DNA of 64,000 nucleotides from Paraferrimonas sp. SM1919. GTDB taxonomy: Bacteria > Pseudomonadota > Gammaproteobacteria > Enterobacterales > Shewanellaceae. Shown here in pieces: positions 9,763 to 19,889 of this stretch. Position numbers and translations under genes: made by a program. The notes below the pieces were generated by a model. It did no database searches. It had not been told where the DNA came from and worked only from the letters and a program-made list of their open reading frames with translations. The stretch is taken from assembly GCF_010993985.1 (NCBI RefSeq), contig NZ_WINH01000015.1, positions 39,145-103,144 of the forward strand, written 5' to 3'. Every line of letters begins with the position of its first letter. Position 1 is the first letter of the stretch.

Positions 9763-10839
9763 TTAATGCAAATGTTGCACTGGTGATTTTCTAGTACGGG
9801 CGATTTGACGTTGGTAATTACTGTGCTCAACCATAATGCCGTTACGACCTGGCTTATAAATACCAAATTTAAAGTAAGGGCCTAAAATATCATTTTTGCC
9901 AATATTGCCTTGCCAATCAGCCACCATTTTGCCATCAAGCCAAATTTTTATATGACCGGGTGTTAGCACCTCATCCTCTGCTAAAGAATATTCACTATAA
10001 TGAATTTCAACCTTAAAATTCATCCACTTATCTTTAGTTATTTGACTAACAGGTAACTTCCAAACTAAAGCTCCCTGTTTTGACCCCTTGCTAATGGTTT
10101 TGCCAAGGGGGGAAGTGGCTTTAGGCTTCACCTTAGTGAGGGAGTCCGAGCGACGGGCATTTTCCGAACGCACAATCATATGTAAATAGCCATCACCTAG
10201 ACGCAATGCCGCAATCGGACCACCAGCGGCACCATCAATTAGGATATTTTCCACTTTGTTGGTGCGGCGATTAATGGCCTTTTTATCTTTTCTGAATTGA
10301 TACTGCTGTTGCAGAGTATAAAATTCATCAATACTCAGGTACTGGATAAGGCCATCCTTTTCAATCAAAGTACGGTCCGGACGGCCATGCCATTGGGCGA
10401 CGATACCCTGGCTGTTTTTATCTAGATTTTGTGGGAACTTGGTCGACCATGAATAGGTAACAGTATCACCATAGTGACCAACATCGACATTTAAATAGGC
10501 ATCTTTGATCGCCAATACTTTTTCTAATCTTTCTGCTGAAAGCTTATCAAGGGTATCAAATCGACCAAAAGCTTCGGTAAACTCAATGCGATTTACCTTA
10601 TTTGATTTTGCATGAAATAAATAACTGGGTTCACCATTTGGCCCCCCTTTCGGGTTTCGATAGACATGGGCGCCTTGGTTAGGCTTATTCCCAACAATGC
10701 CCCAGACACCATCAATGATATCCTGCTCCAAAGCCACTTGTGTTTGAGCAACAATTCTTGATTTAAGCTCAACGGGAGCTGCCAGAGAGTCTGTTGCGAA
10801 CAAGGCTAACAATATCAATACTACTTTGTTATTCTTCAT
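9763..10839 (-). CDS. Exported polysaccharide-lyase-like protein (heparin lyase I / glucuronan lyase fold)
   Basis: With the ATG at 10839 the protein is 358 residues and begins with a standard signal peptide (MKNNKVVLILLALFATDSLA). The mature part is beta-rich and resembles the Pfam polysaccharide-lyase group with a concanavalin-type jelly roll: an IEFTEAFGRFD region, WSTKFPQN, VAQWHGRPDRT near residue 160, and a late KVEIHYSEYSLAEDEVLTPGHIKIWLDGKMVADWQG. The IAQWHG-type segment is typical of these lyases. The substrate (an acidic glycan such as glucuronan or heparin-like polymer) cannot be fixed. Earlier in-frame starts would add a second hydrophobic stretch and are less likely. No other carbohydrate genes flank it. 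Confidence 0.7.
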   Translation of the reverse strand: MKNNKVVLILLALFATDSLAAPVELKSRIVAQTQVALEQDIIDGVWGIVGNKPNQGAHVYRNPKGGPNGEPSYLFHAKSNKVNRIEFTEAFGRFDTLDKLSAERLEKVLAIKDAYLNVDVGHYGDTVTYSWSTKFPQNLDKNSQGIVAQWHGRPDRTLIEKDGLIQYLSIDEFYTLQQQYQFRKDKKAINRRTNKVENILIDGAAGGPIAALRLGDGYLHMIVRSENARRSDSLTKVKPKATSPLGKTISKGSKQGALVWKLPVSQITKDKWMNFKVEIHYSEYSLAEDEVLTPGHIKIWLDGKMVADWQGNIGKNDILGPYFKFGIYKPGRNGIMVEHSNYQRQIARTRKSPVQHLH

Positions 10840-10970
10840 AAATATTAACAACCACAATGATAAAAATTCAAAATACTCCATTACTGAAAATACTAACAAG
10901 CAACGAATTACAAATAATCGATTTATTCTAAATATGAATCAAAATCAGTAAATTGATGTTTACAAAGCTA

Positions 10971-11000
10971 AAAAGCCAGCCCTTAATCTAGGCTGGCTTT
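10971..11000 (-). terminator. Rho-independent terminator of the 85-aa exported protein gene
   Basis: On the minus strand AAAGCCAGCC pairs with GGCTGGCTTT around a nine-base loop, followed by further Ts. Confidence 0.8.
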
Positions 11001-11031
11001 AGCACCATGTTGTATAAATACTAAACCTTGA

Positions 11032-11289
11032 TTACTTGCCGTGGCAAGCCCTCAGGCGCTCTTTGGCACGCTCATATGCTTTTTGCTTCTGCTCACAACG
11101 TTTATTGGCATTTTTCATTTCATCGGCGGTTTTATCTTTCCAAGACTTAGAAGCGGCGTTGCAAGCTCTATCTCTTGCTTGTGCGGCTCGTTCAGCAGCC
11201 TTAACCTGCGACTCACAGTTTGCCATCACTGGCTGGGCCAAACTCACAGTAAACAATAATAAAAATACTTTGCTGATTAAATGGTTCAT
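11032..11289 (-). CDS. Small exported Ala/Lys-rich helical protein
   Basis: 85 residues: a signal peptide (to about residue 23, cleavage after VMANC or similar), then a strongly helical, highly charged segment full of AERA/AKER repeats with cysteines near both ends (CESQ, RACN, KRCEQ, RACHGK). The four cysteines suggest one or two disulfides clamping a helical hairpin in the periplasm. AAAGGA nine bases upstream of the ATG supports the start, and a terminator follows directly, so this is a genuine single gene. No function is recognised. Long open frames on the opposite strand here are compositional shadows. Confidence 0.7.
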   Translation of the reverse strand: MNHLISKVFLLLFTVSLAQPVMANCESQVKAAERAAQARDRACNAASKSWKDKTADEMKNANKRCEQKQKAYERAKERLRACHGK

Positions 11290-11614
11290 TTAACAATCCT
11301 TTTGTTAGGGAGTGATCTTAATTGATAACAAGGACCCTATATTGCAACCTCAGCAATAACACCTTAAAGGGTGATTAAAATATAAACCATAATCTTTGGG
11401 TTTTCTCAGTTAATTGTAAGCAATCAGAAATATCCTTTAGTGATCACGATCGTTAGCAAATAACTCGATAGTGCTCAGCCAATATTGTTGCTGCCATTTT
11501 GAGTCGCGGCCATGACTAATAAACATGGCCACTTGTTGAGCAAATTTTAAACCTCGGATACAAAAAAGGATTGCCCATTGGCAACCCTTTTACATCCTCT
11601 GGCTAGAGCAGAAA
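11290..11614. other. Intergenic region upstream of the 85-aa gene
   Basis: About 325 bases between asnS and the small exported protein gene. Apart from the asnS terminator near its right end, I see no gene or strong structure. Confidence 0.5.
11562..11590 (-). terminator. asnS terminator
   Basis: On the minus strand AAAGGGTTGCC pairs with GGCAATCCTTT across a short loop and runs into six Ts, just after the asnS stop codon. Confidence 0.85.
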
Positions 11615-13015
11615 TTAGAAATTCGCGCTGCGAGGAGTACGTGGGAATGGGATCACATCACGCACGTTACCCATACCGGTAACATAAGAAACCAAGCGTT
11701 CAAAACCTAAACCAAAGCCTGCGTGAGGTACGGTACCATAGCGACGTAAATCACGGTACCAGCTCATGTGGTCTGGATCGATGTTCATTTCACGCATACG
11801 GGCATCAAGAATGTCTAAACGCTCTTCACGCTGTGAACCACCGATGATCTCACCAATACCAGGGGCTAACACGTCCATCGCGGCTACCGTCTTACCATCA
11901 TCATTAAGACGCATGTAGAATGCTTTAATGTCTTTCGGGTAGTTTTTAACAATCACTGGCGCTTTAAAATGCTCTTCTGCAAGGTAACGCTCATGCTCAG
12001 ATGACATGTCGATGCCCCACTCTACGTCAAATTCAAACTTCTTGCCTGAATCCAGTAGGATTTGAATCGCGTCAGTGTAGTCTACTTGAGCAAAATCAGA
12101 CTCTACGAATTTTTCTAGACGAGTGATGGCTTCTTTGTCGATACGTTGCGCAAAGAACTCAAGGTCATCACGACGCTCTGCAAGAACGGCTTTAAATACA
12201 TATTTAAGCATCTCTTCAGACAGCTTAGCGACCGCATCAAGGTCGGCAAACGCCACCTCAGGCTCTACCATCCAGAACTCAGCCAAGTGGCGAGAGGTAT
12301 TAGAGTTTTCAGCGCGGAAAGTCGGTCCGAAAGTGTAGACTTTGCTTAAAGCACAAGCATAAGCTTCTGCGTTTAACTGTCCAGATACGGTTAAGAAGGT
12401 TTCTTTACCGAAGAAATCTTCGTTAAAGTCTACCTCTCCCTTATCTGTGCGTGGCAGATTGTTCATATCTAACGTTGATACCCGGAACATCTCACCAGCA
12501 CCCTCGGCATCAGAAGCTGTGATCAGTGGCGCAGACATCCAAATGAAGCCTTGCTCGTGGTAGAAACGATGAATCGCTTGGGATAAACAGTTACGAACAC
12601 GGGCAACCGCACCAATGACGTTAGTACGTGGACGTAGATGCGCCACTTCACGTAAATGTTCAATAGTATGACGCTTCGCCGCCATTGGGTAAGTATCAGG
12701 ATCGTCTACCCAACCTACCACATTTACGTTCGTCACTTGAATTTCAACTGACTGACCTTTACCCATAGATTCAACTAGGGTGCCAGTAACTTCAACAGAA
12801 CAACCTGCAGTCAGTTTTAAAATTTCGTTTTGGTAATTATTTAGAGAATTCTCAGCAACACCTTGGATGCCGTCAAAGCACGAACCATCATAGATATTTA
12901 AAAAAGAAAGGCCGGCTTTGGAATCACGTCGAGTACGGATCCATCCTTGAACGGTTACTTCACTGCCAGTTGTGTGTGCGCCTTTAAAAAGGTCGGCGAT
13001 AGTTGCCACAGACAT
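11615..13015 (-). CDS. asnS: Asparaginyl-tRNA synthetase
   Basis: 466 residues, the usual length for bacterial AsnRS. The N-terminal OB-fold anticodon-binding domain ([23 protein letters not shown]) is followed by a class II catalytic core with motif 2 ([21 protein letters not shown]) and motif 3 ([29 protein letters not shown]). It charges tRNA-Asn with asparagine in the cytosol. AsnRS is told from AspRS by its length and by the ending PRTPRSANF. It is transcribed alone and closes with a strong terminator. Together with the following nudix, pabB, fumarase and peptidase genes it forms an order I associate with Shewanella. Confidence 0.97.
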   Translation of the reverse strand: MSVATIADLFKGAHTTGSEVTVQGWIRTRRDSKAGLSFLNIYDGSCFDGIQGVAENSLNNYQNEILKLTAGCSVEVTGTLVESMGKGQSVEIQVTNVNVVGWVDDPDTYPMAAKRHTIEHLREVAHLRPRTNVIGAVARVRNCLSQAIHRFYHEQGFIWMSAPLITASDAEGAGEMFRVSTLDMNNLPRTDKGEVDFNEDFFGKETFLTVSGQLNAEAYACALSKVYTFGPTFRAENSNTSRHLAEFWMVEPEVAFADLDAVAKLSEEMLKYVFKAVLAERRDDLEFFAQRIDKEAITRLEKFVESDFAQVDYTDAIQILLDSGKKFEFDVEWGIDMSSEHERYLAEEHFKAPVIVKNYPKDIKAFYMRLNDDGKTVAAMDVLAPGIGEIIGGSQREERLDILDARMREMNIDPDHMSWYRDLRRYGTVPHAGFGLGFERLVSYVTGMGNVRDVIPFPRTPRSANF

Positions 13016-13163
13016 TGTTGATTATTACTCCAAATCATTAATTACATGATGAAAGGCTTATACTACCTATTATGCGTGTTTTCTCAAGAAGAAAAACACG
13101 CTAACAACCAATAAGTTTAAACTTAAAGATTGATATTTGTACTTTTTTATAAAAAACCTACTT

Positions 13164-13733
13164 CTAGGGTCGAATTTGATGCAGGAACTGCTGCAAAATA
13201 GCGCCTGTTGCTCCCCAAATCAAGCGCTGTTTATAAGGCAAAAAATCCAAACGATAATTGATATTATTACGTTCAATATTCAGTTGATGGAAATTACGCT
13301 TATCAAGGGCAATTTGCAGGGGTAAAGTAAAACAGGCGCTCACCTCTGCTTGATCGACTTTAGGCTGAAAGTTTCGGTCGATGAGCGCCACCACTGGCGT
13401 AATATCAAAGCCAGTATGGGTTTGATGATTGGGCAGTTTCCCTAAAAATTGGAGATGTTGAGGCAACAAGCCAATTTCTTCCTGCGCCTCACGAGCTGCT
13501 GTGGCGTAGATATCTTTATCATAAGACTCGACCTTGCCCCCAGGGAAACTTACCTGGCCAGGATGATGCTTCATATGTAGAGGTCTTTGGGTTAACCAGA
13601 TTGCCGGACTAATATCATCGCTTATGCCGATTAATACTGCTGCTTGTTGCAGATTAGCGGGTACATTAGGAGGACTTGGCCAATCTACACATGGGCATAA
13701 TTGAAAACGATTTATTAGCTCAGTTAATTTCAT
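13164..13733 (-). CDS. NUDIX hydrolase, CoA pyrophosphatase-like (NudL family)
   Basis: 189 residues. The nudix box GX5EX7REUXEEXGU is complete (GGKVESYDKDIYATAAREAQEEIGL), and it is preceded by RPLHMKHHPGQVSFPGG, which is typical of the NudL/CoA-pyrophosphatase branch. The family removes 3',5'-ADP from CoA derivatives. The start overlaps the end of pabB by 14 bases, so the two are probably translated from one message. The exact substrate is inferred from the family. Confidence 0.87.
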   Translation of the reverse strand: MKLTELINRFQLCPCVDWPSPPNVPANLQQAAVLIGISDDISPAIWLTQRPLHMKHHPGQVSFPGGKVESYDKDIYATAAREAQEEIGLLPQHLQFLGKLPNHQTHTGFDITPVVALIDRNFQPKVDQAEVSACFTLPLQIALDKRNFHQLNIERNNINYRLDFLPYKQRLIWGATGAILQQFLHQIRP

Positions 13734-15105
13734 TGGACTCTAAAATCGGCAAAATTTTAGCTACCTTATCATAACTTTCCTGGTATTCCTCATCGCCATC
13801 AGAATCGACCACGATGCCGCCGCCAGCCCAACAATGGATCTTGCCCTGCTCAGCAATCAAGGTTCTGATGGTAATCGAAGTATCCATATCACCATTTTGG
13901 CTAATATAACCAATCGAACCACAATAAATATGGCGGCGACTAGGCTCAAGCTCTTCAATAATATTCATCGCCCGAATTTTAGGGGCGCCAGTGATTGAGC
14001 CACCAGGGAAGGCCTTGGCTAAGGCATCAATGGGGTGGTATCGACTATCTAATTTTGCCCTAACCGTTGATACTAGATGGTGCACCGCAGGAAAAGACTC
14101 AATATCAAATAATTTCGGTACCGTGACGCTGCCGGCAGCCGCCACACGTCCTAAATCGTTACGCAATAAATCGACAATCATCAGATTTTCAGCGTTGTCT
14201 TTAGGTGCAGACTGAAGTTGTGCAGCCAATGCCGCATCGGTAATAGGGTCTTGATGTCTTGGGCGAGTTCCCTTAATTGGCTTGGTTTCAATTACACCTT
14301 TATGTACCTGTAAAAAACGTTCAGGAGAAATCGACAATATCGCGTAGTCTTGATGGCGGATAAATGCCGAAAACGGCGCGCTATTATGGTGACTTAACTT
14401 TTGATAAGCCTGCCACTCATCCCCTTGATAAGTTGCGCTGAACCTTTGGGTTAGATTAATTTGATAACAATCCCCACTGGCAAGGTAATTTTGGACCTGA
14501 TTAAACTTGGCTAAATATTGTTGTTTGCTTATCTGGTTATGCCATTTTGACGTTAACGCAAAGTGTTCAGTTGCACCACCTTGTTGCTGCTGCAACCACT
14601 GTATTCTTTTGGCCAAACCTTGTTGATCACCATAATGCACCATAGTGGCAATTTTTAGTTGATGATCGACAATAATGGCCCAATCATACATGCCTACCGC
14701 CATTACAGGCGCATCAATATCCGCAGTCGCTATGGTATCAATGCGTTCCATAGCCCGACCCAGATCATAACCGAACTGCCCTAACACTCCACCTGAAAAT
14801 GGCAGATTAGAATCGATTTTGATTGGAAAAACTTGGTTTAAGAAATGTTTTACTAATTGAAACGGGTTATCCGCCATCTGCACTTTAGTCCCGTTATGGG
14901 TAATAGTGCTGGTGCATTTTCCTTTGCTAAAATAAGATTCAATGGTCAAGCGAGGATCGGCGCTAATAATATCATAGCGCGCATCAATGTGCTCAGCATT
15001 GGCAGAGCTCAAATAGGTCGCCCAAGGTAAATGAGCAATTTGGGCAAAATAATAATGCGGCTCATCCTGCCATTTGAGTATCTGTGTGTGCAGCGCAATC
15101 GTCAT
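13720..15105 (-). CDS. pabB: Aminodeoxychorismate synthase component I
   Basis: 461 residues of the chorismate-binding family. Visible motifs are QINLTQRF, ERFLQVHKGVIETKPIKGTRPR, NLMIVDLLRNDLGRVAAAGSV, PGGSITGAPKIRAM and a C-terminal GGGIVVDSDGDEEYQESYDK. The KPIKGT (rather than anthranilate-type PIAGT) sequence marks PabB over TrpE. It aminates chorismate, using ammonia from PabA, to give aminodeoxychorismate for folate. It is divergent from fumarase and translationally coupled to the nudix gene. Confidence 0.93.
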   Translation of the reverse strand: MTIALHTQILKWQDEPHYYFAQIAHLPWATYLSSANAEHIDARYDIISADPRLTIESYFSKGKCTSTITHNGTKVQMADNPFQLVKHFLNQVFPIKIDSNLPFSGGVLGQFGYDLGRAMERIDTIATADIDAPVMAVGMYDWAIIVDHQLKIATMVHYGDQQGLAKRIQWLQQQQGGATEHFALTSKWHNQISKQQYLAKFNQVQNYLASGDCYQINLTQRFSATYQGDEWQAYQKLSHHNSAPFSAFIRHQDYAILSISPERFLQVHKGVIETKPIKGTRPRHQDPITDAALAAQLQSAPKDNAENLMIVDLLRNDLGRVAAAGSVTVPKLFDIESFPAVHHLVSTVRAKLDSRYHPIDALAKAFPGGSITGAPKIRAMNIIEELEPSRRHIYCGSIGYISQNGDMDTSITIRTLIAEQGKIHCWAGGGIVVDSDGDEEYQESYDKVAKILPILESNEIN

Positions 15106-15245
15106 GAAAAACCTTAAATGTTATACCTCTAGCCCATTAAGGCGGGAAAGGGTATCATAGCTGACCAAAAGGATTAATAGCCAAAATGTATTACTCAATA
15201 CATTTTGTTGAAAATAACAAGAACAACCCCAACGGAGTTGCCCAA

Positions 15246-16754
15246 ATGAGCACTATCATTAAAAAAGCTGACTTTATTGACAGTATTGAAGATGCCCTAC
15301 AGTATATTTCATACTACCATCCAAAAGATTTTATTGATGCTATGCACAGCGCTTACCTGCGCGAGCAAAGCCCTGCAGCAAAAGACGCCATGGCGCAAAT
15401 TTTAATTAACTCACGTATGTCTGCTGAGGGTAAACGCCCATTATGTCAAGACACGGGTATTGTGACTTGTTTCGTTAAAATTGGTATGAATGTGCAATGG
15501 GATTCAGACCTGACGGTACAGCAAATGGTTGATGCCGGTGTCGCTAAGGCATACTCCAACCCGAATAACCCACTTCGAGCTTCCATCGTAAAAGATCCTG
15601 CGGGTAAGCGCATTAATACTAAAGACAACGCTCCTGCTGTTGTCCATATTGATATGGTAGCTGGTGATCAAGTCGAAGTAATGATTGCCGCAAAAGGTGG
15701 CGGTTCTGAAAACAAGTCAAAGATGGTCATGCTAAACCCATCAGACGATATTGCCGAATGGGTTGAAAAAACGGTTCCAACTATGGGTGCGGGTTGGTGT
15801 CCACCTGGCATGTTGGGGATTGGCATTGGCGGTACTGCAGAGAAAGCCGCGGTAATGGCCAAAGAATCACTCATGGACCCTGTGGATATTCATGAGCTAC
15901 AAGCTCGTGGTGCGCAAACCACCGAAGAAGCCTTACGCTTAGACATTTTCGAACGTTGTAATAAGTTAGGCATTGGTGCTCAAGGTCTTGGCGGCATGAC
16001 CACCGTTCTAGACATTAAAATTAAAAGCGCGCCAACCCATGCCGCTTCTAAGCCGGTTGTCATGATCCCAAACTGTGCCGCTACACGTCACGTTCATTTC
16101 CATCTCGATGGCAGCGGTCCTGCTGAACTGACCCCACCTAAACTTGAAGACTGGCCAGAAATTACCTGGGAAGTGGGCGACAATGTTAAGCGCGCTGATC
16201 TTAACAACATCACTAAAGAAGAAATCCAAACTTGGAAGTCAGGGGATACCGTTTTACTGTCAGGTAAAATTCTCACTGGCCGAGATGCCGCCCATAAACG
16301 CATTCAAGGTTTATTAGAAAGTGGTGAAGGCCTTCCTGAAGGTGTCGACTTTAATGGCAAATTTATTTACTACGTTGGCCCAGTAGACCCTGTTGGTGAT
16401 GAAGTGGTTGGCCCCGCAGGCCCTACAACCTCTACCCGTATGGATAAATTCACAGAAATGATGCTCGCCGAGACTGGGCTAATGGGTATGATTGGTAAAG
16501 CGGAACGTGGACCAGCAACAGTGGCAAGTATAAAACACCATAAAGCCGTATATCTTATGGCCGTTGGTGGTGCCGCCTACCTAGTGGCTAAAGCCATTAA
16601 AAAGGCAAAAGTCGTTGCCTTTGAAGATCTTGGTATGGAAGCTATCTACGAGTTTGATGTGGTAGACATGCCTGTGACCGTTGCCGTTGATTCAGAAGGC
16701 ACCAATGCCCATGATACTGGTCCTGCTATTTGGAAAGTGAAATTAGAAGGCTAG
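15246..16754 (+). CDS. Class I (iron-sulfur) fumarate hydratase
   Basis: 502 residues from the ATG at 15246, which has GGAG eight bases upstream; the in-frame ATG at 15186 adds 20 atypical residues. Class I fumarases reversibly hydrate fumarate to malate with a [4Fe-4S] cluster. The visible features are the cluster cysteines in the regions RPLCQDTGIVTCF, IPNCAATRHVHF and GWCPPGMLGIGIGG, and the C-terminal beta domain starting about LTPPKLEDWPEI with GPTTSTRMDKFTEMML. It matches FumA/FumB in domain order and is somewhat shorter than E. coli FumA. A clear terminator follows, so it is a single gene. It acts in the TCA cycle and also handles fumarate from tyrosine breakdown. Confidence 0.94.
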   Translation: MSTIIKKADFIDSIEDALQYISYYHPKDFIDAMHSAYLREQSPAAKDAMAQILINSRMSAEGKRPLCQDTGIVTCFVKIGMNVQWDSDLTVQQMVDAGVAKAYSNPNNPLRASIVKDPAGKRINTKDNAPAVVHIDMVAGDQVEVMIAAKGGGSENKSKMVMLNPSDDIAEWVEKTVPTMGAGWCPPGMLGIGIGGTAEKAAVMAKESLMDPVDIHELQARGAQTTEEALRLDIFERCNKLGIGAQGLGGMTTVLDIKIKSAPTHAASKPVVMIPNCAATRHVHFHLDGSGPAELTPPKLEDWPEITWEVGDNVKRADLNNITKEEIQTWKSGDTVLLSGKILTGRDAAHKRIQGLLESGEGLPEGVDFNGKFIYYVGPVDPVGDEVVGPAGPTTSTRMDKFTEMMLAETGLMGMIGKAERGPATVASIKHHKAVYLMAVGGAAYLVAKAIKKAKVVAFEDLGMEAIYEFDVVDMPVTVAVDSEGTNAHDTGPAIWKVKLEG

Positions 16755-16804
16755 AACGGTTGACCTTTCGTACAGATATTATGTACGATTTCAGTTAAAG
16801 AAAT

Positions 16805-16829
16805 AGCGAAGCTTTACAGCTTCGCTTTT
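16805..16829 (+). terminator. Fumarase terminator
   Basis: AGCGAAGCT pairs exactly with AGCTTCGCT around TTAC and runs into a short T-run. Confidence 0.85.
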
Positions 16830-17035
16830 CTATGTTGGCACATTAGCCAAAATTGACACCATAAAAAATACCCTAATCGCATAACGTTGTGGTTGATTAG
16901 CGTAATCGGCAAATCATGTTTTGCCTAACAATTGTTGCCTTATAAAAGGGGGCGGTGATTGCTTAAAAGTAAGCGTAAAATCAACAACAATTTCTTATGA
17001 AATACGACCTACAAACGGCCTTTTGGGAAATAATA

Positions 17036-19078
17036 ATGAAAAACAATATCATTGCTGCCTTGCTTGGCGGCCTTTGTACAACGGCGGTTGCGGCACCGTT
17101 CGATGTGCATAAACTGACCACTTTAAACAAAATTCATTCTGCTGCAGTCTCTTCTGATGGCAAAACTCTCGTTTACGGTTTAAAACTGGTTGATGAGCAA
17201 CGTCATGCTGTTTCAGATCTTTACCAGCTGGATCTTACTAAAGAACATGCCAAGGCAAAGAAAATTACCAGCCATAAAGGTACTGAGCATTCGGTTAGCT
17301 TCAGCAAAGATAACCAAGCGGTATACTTTATTTCTAGTCGAAGTGGTTCAGCACAGGTATGGAAACTACCTTTGACCGGTGGTGAAGCCGAGCAAGTGAC
17401 GGACTTTGAACTGCCAATTTCAGGTTTCAAATTAGATAATAGTAACGACCTCATGGTGGTGTACACCCAAACATTCCCTGAGTGTGACACCGCTAAGTGC
17501 AGCAAAGAAAAGTTTGCAACTGAAGAAGCGCGCAAAAGCGATGGACGTGAATATACCCAATTGATGGCTCGACATTGGGATACATGGGACAATCATGCCC
17601 GTAATCATCTATGGCTAGGTAAGTTAAATGAAAGTGGCCAATACACGCAATTTAACGACATCACCCAAGGATTAGACACCCATACTCCACCACTGCCATT
17701 TTCTGGTTTAGAAGAAGTTAGCTTCTCCAAGGATTCTCAGTATCTGGTCTACACCGCCAAAGCGCCAAGTAAAGATCAGGCATGGTCAACCAACTATGAC
17801 CTATGGCAAATTGAATTGGCTACAGGCAAGACCACTAACCTTACCCCAGCCAATCAAGCTTGGGATGCCCACGCAACCTTCTCCAGTGACGGTCGTCACA
17901 TGGCCTACTTAGCCATGAAAAAGCCGGGATTTGAGGCGGATCGCTTTCGCATCATGCTGCGTGACCTAGTCACAGGCCAAGAGCGTGAAGTTGCTCCCTT
18001 ATGGGATCGTAGCGCCCACGATCTTCACTTTAGTCAAGATGGCAAAACACTCTATGCAAGTACCTATGATTTAGGTCAAGTTAGCATTTATAGCATCGAT
18101 ACCAACTTAGGCAAAGTAACTGAATTGGTGGATAAAGGCAGCAATTCGATTGTGGCAATTGCAGGGGATACACTGGTTTACAGTCACAAAGCCCTTGATA
18201 AGCCAGCTGACTTATATCACCTCAATTTAAACTCTTTTGCTACAGCTCAGTTAACTGAGGCAAACAGAGATAAGTTAAAAAATGTTGAATTTGGTGAATA
18301 CCAGCAATTCACATTCAAGGGTTGGAATGATGAAACCGTTTATGGCCACTGGATCAAGCCTGTCGGTTATCAAGAAGGTCAAAAATACCCAATTGCTTAT
18401 CTAGTACATGGCGGCCCTCAGGGCTCCTTTGGTAATAGCTTCTCTGGCCGTTGGAATGCGCAATTATGGGCAGGTCAAGGCTATGGTGTTGTCATGGTTG
18501 ATTTCCATGGCTCTGTGGGTTACGGGCAAGAATTTACCAACTCAATCAGCCAAGACTGGGGGGGCAAACCGTTAGTTGACCTTAAAAAAGGCATGGCTGC
18601 CGTGACCAAACAACAACCATGGCTGGATAAAAATAACGCCTGTGCCCTAGGGGGGTCTTATGGTGGCTATATGATGAACTGGATTGCGGGTAACTGGAAC
18701 ACAGGCTTTAAGTGTCTAATTAACCACGCTGGTTTATTTGATATGCGTTCATTTTACTATGTCACTGAGGAGTTATGGTTCCCAGAGCATGAGTTCGGTG
18801 GCCCATATCACGAAAACAAAGCACTATACGAGAAGTTCAATCCTATTAACTATGTCGAAAACTGGCAAACACCGATGCTGGTAATCCATGGTGAAAAAGA
18901 CTTCCGTGTGCCTTATGGTCAAGGTTTAGCTGCCTTTACTTACTTGCAACGTAACAATATTCCTTCAAAGCTATTGATGTTCCCTGAAGAGAATCACTGG
19001 ATCTTAAACCAAGAAAACTTAATCCAATGGTACGATAATGTGTTCGATTGGATGGATACCTATACGGGTAAAAAGTAG
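17036..19078 (+). CDS. Exported S9-family prolyl oligopeptidase / acylaminoacyl peptidase
   Basis: 680 residues from the ATG at 17036, which starts a clean signal peptide (MKNNIIAALLGGLCTTAVAA). The N-terminal two thirds is a beta-propeller with WD/TolB-like repeats (SSDGKTLVYGL, SKDNQAVYFISSRSG, SKDSQYLVYTAKAP, SSDGRHMAYLA). The C-terminal third is an alpha/beta hydrolase with nucleophile Ser541 in GGSYGG, Asp622 in HGEKDFRVP and His654 in ENHW. The family removes short peptides or acyl-amino acids from peptide N-termini in the periplasm. It ends at a strong terminator. Confidence 0.92.
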   Translation: MKNNIIAALLGGLCTTAVAAPFDVHKLTTLNKIHSAAVSSDGKTLVYGLKLVDEQRHAVSDLYQLDLTKEHAKAKKITSHKGTEHSVSFSKDNQAVYFISSRSGSAQVWKLPLTGGEAEQVTDFELPISGFKLDNSNDLMVVYTQTFPECDTAKCSKEKFATEEARKSDGREYTQLMARHWDTWDNHARNHLWLGKLNESGQYTQFNDITQGLDTHTPPLPFSGLEEVSFSKDSQYLVYTAKAPSKDQAWSTNYDLWQIELATGKTTNLTPANQAWDAHATFSSDGRHMAYLAMKKPGFEADRFRIMLRDLVTGQEREVAPLWDRSAHDLHFSQDGKTLYASTYDLGQVSIYSIDTNLGKVTELVDKGSNSIVAIAGDTLVYSHKALDKPADLYHLNLNSFATAQLTEANRDKLKNVEFGEYQQFTFKGWNDETVYGHWIKPVGYQEGQKYPIAYLVHGGPQGSFGNSFSGRWNAQLWAGQGYGVVMVDFHGSVGYGQEFTNSISQDWGGKPLVDLKKGMAAVTKQQPWLDKNNACALGGSYGGYMMNWIAGNWNTGFKCLINHAGLFDMRSFYYVTEELWFPEHEFGGPYHENKALYEKFNPINYVENWQTPMLVIHGEKDFRVPYGQGLAAFTYLQRNNIPSKLLMFPEENHWILNQENLIQWYDNVFDWMDTYTGKK

Positions 19079-19147
19079 AAACTCGAAAGTGCAATGTCGT
19101 AAGTGACCCTTGTCACTGCTCGATACTAATCACTCGATTCTGAAATA

Positions 19148-19171
19148 GGGCCGCTAACGCGGCCTTTTTTT
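19148..19171 (+). terminator. S9 peptidase terminator
   Basis: GGCCGC-TAAC-GCGGCC followed by seven Ts; the T-run overlaps the last bases of the convergent SDR gene. Confidence 0.92.
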
Positions 19172-19889
19172 ATACTTGTTTTTGCCCTAAATTGGCATGG
19201 ATAACACTGCCATTAATCACTGGATTTTGACTGCAAAAGTACAGAGTGTTAGCGATTTCGGTAGGATCGACCAAACGGTGAAAACCATTATTACAGGCAA
19301 TACTTTCCAGTAACTGGCGATCGCCCACATGACGATTTAACATCGGAGTATCGGTAAAACCTGGACACACCATGGCAGTATGTATGCCCTGTGCCATATA
19401 GCGACTTTGTAAATCCTGGCAGGTGGCGCGCATCATGCCTAAATTGGCATGCTTAGAGGTGACATAAGTGTAGCTGCCAGCTACCGCCTGCTCTGACAAG
19501 GTGGAGCCCACATACAAAATGCTTGAGCCGGGCTTCATATACGCTAATAGGATTTGGTTTAAGCGCTCTGGAGCAATGACATTAAGCTCTAGCGCGTGCC
19601 TAAAACTGTCAATATCTACCTGAGCTAAACAGTCTTTATTTAACACCGCCGCGTTATGAATGAGACAAATTTGGTTAGCAGCTGCAGCGGCTTGGATCAG
19701 CTGATTGATTATTAATTGGGGCCATTGGCCTTGGCTTAGGTCCAACGACAAATGTTGCAGTTTATCGCTCTCCATTGGGCAAGGCTTTCTGGAGATATTA
19801 ATGACCCTGTAGCCCTGTTCAATAAAGTGCTGGGCACAAGCAAGGCCAATGCCACTGCTGGCACCTGTGATCACTAGCAGCTTATTCAT
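19170..19889 (-). CDS. Short-chain dehydrogenase, sepiapterin-reductase-like
   Basis: 239 residues from the ATG at 19889, chosen because AAGGTGG lies five bases before it; an upstream GTG adds three residues. It has the SDR cofactor motif TGASSGIG, NAA-type loop (IHNAAVL), catalytic Ser in VGST and YVTSKHA (Tyr-x3-Lys). The CPGFTDTPML segment and overall pattern resemble sepiapterin reductase and related pterin SDRs. It is the last gene of the aromatic operon, and its start overlaps the stop of the PTPS-like gene. That context suggests the final NADPH reduction of a 6-pyruvoyl-type pterin. The enzyme class is sure, the substrate is inferred from position. Confidence 0.8.
   Translation of the reverse strand: MNKLLVITGASSGIGLACAQHFIEQGYRVINISRKPCPMESDKLQHLSLDLSQGQWPQLIINQLIQAAAAANQICLIHNAAVLNKDCLAQVDIDSFRHALELNVIAPERLNQILLAYMKPGSSILYVGSTLSEQAVAGSYTYVTSKHANLGMMRATCQDLQSRYMAQGIHTAMVCPGFTDTPMLNRHVGDRQLLESIACNNGFHRLVDPTEIANTLYFCSQNPVINGSVIHANLGQKQV

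Noticed and set aside
11036..11293. Open frames of 70-85 codons on the plus strand opposite the small exported protein gene
   Set aside because: They mirror the repetitive Ala/Lys-rich minus-strand gene, have no ribosome site, and the products look random. The minus-strand gene has a signal peptide, ribosome site and terminator.
13137..13325. 62-codon plus-strand frame at the end of the nudix gene
   Set aside because: It overlaps the nudix coding sequence for most of its length and shows no independent start signal.
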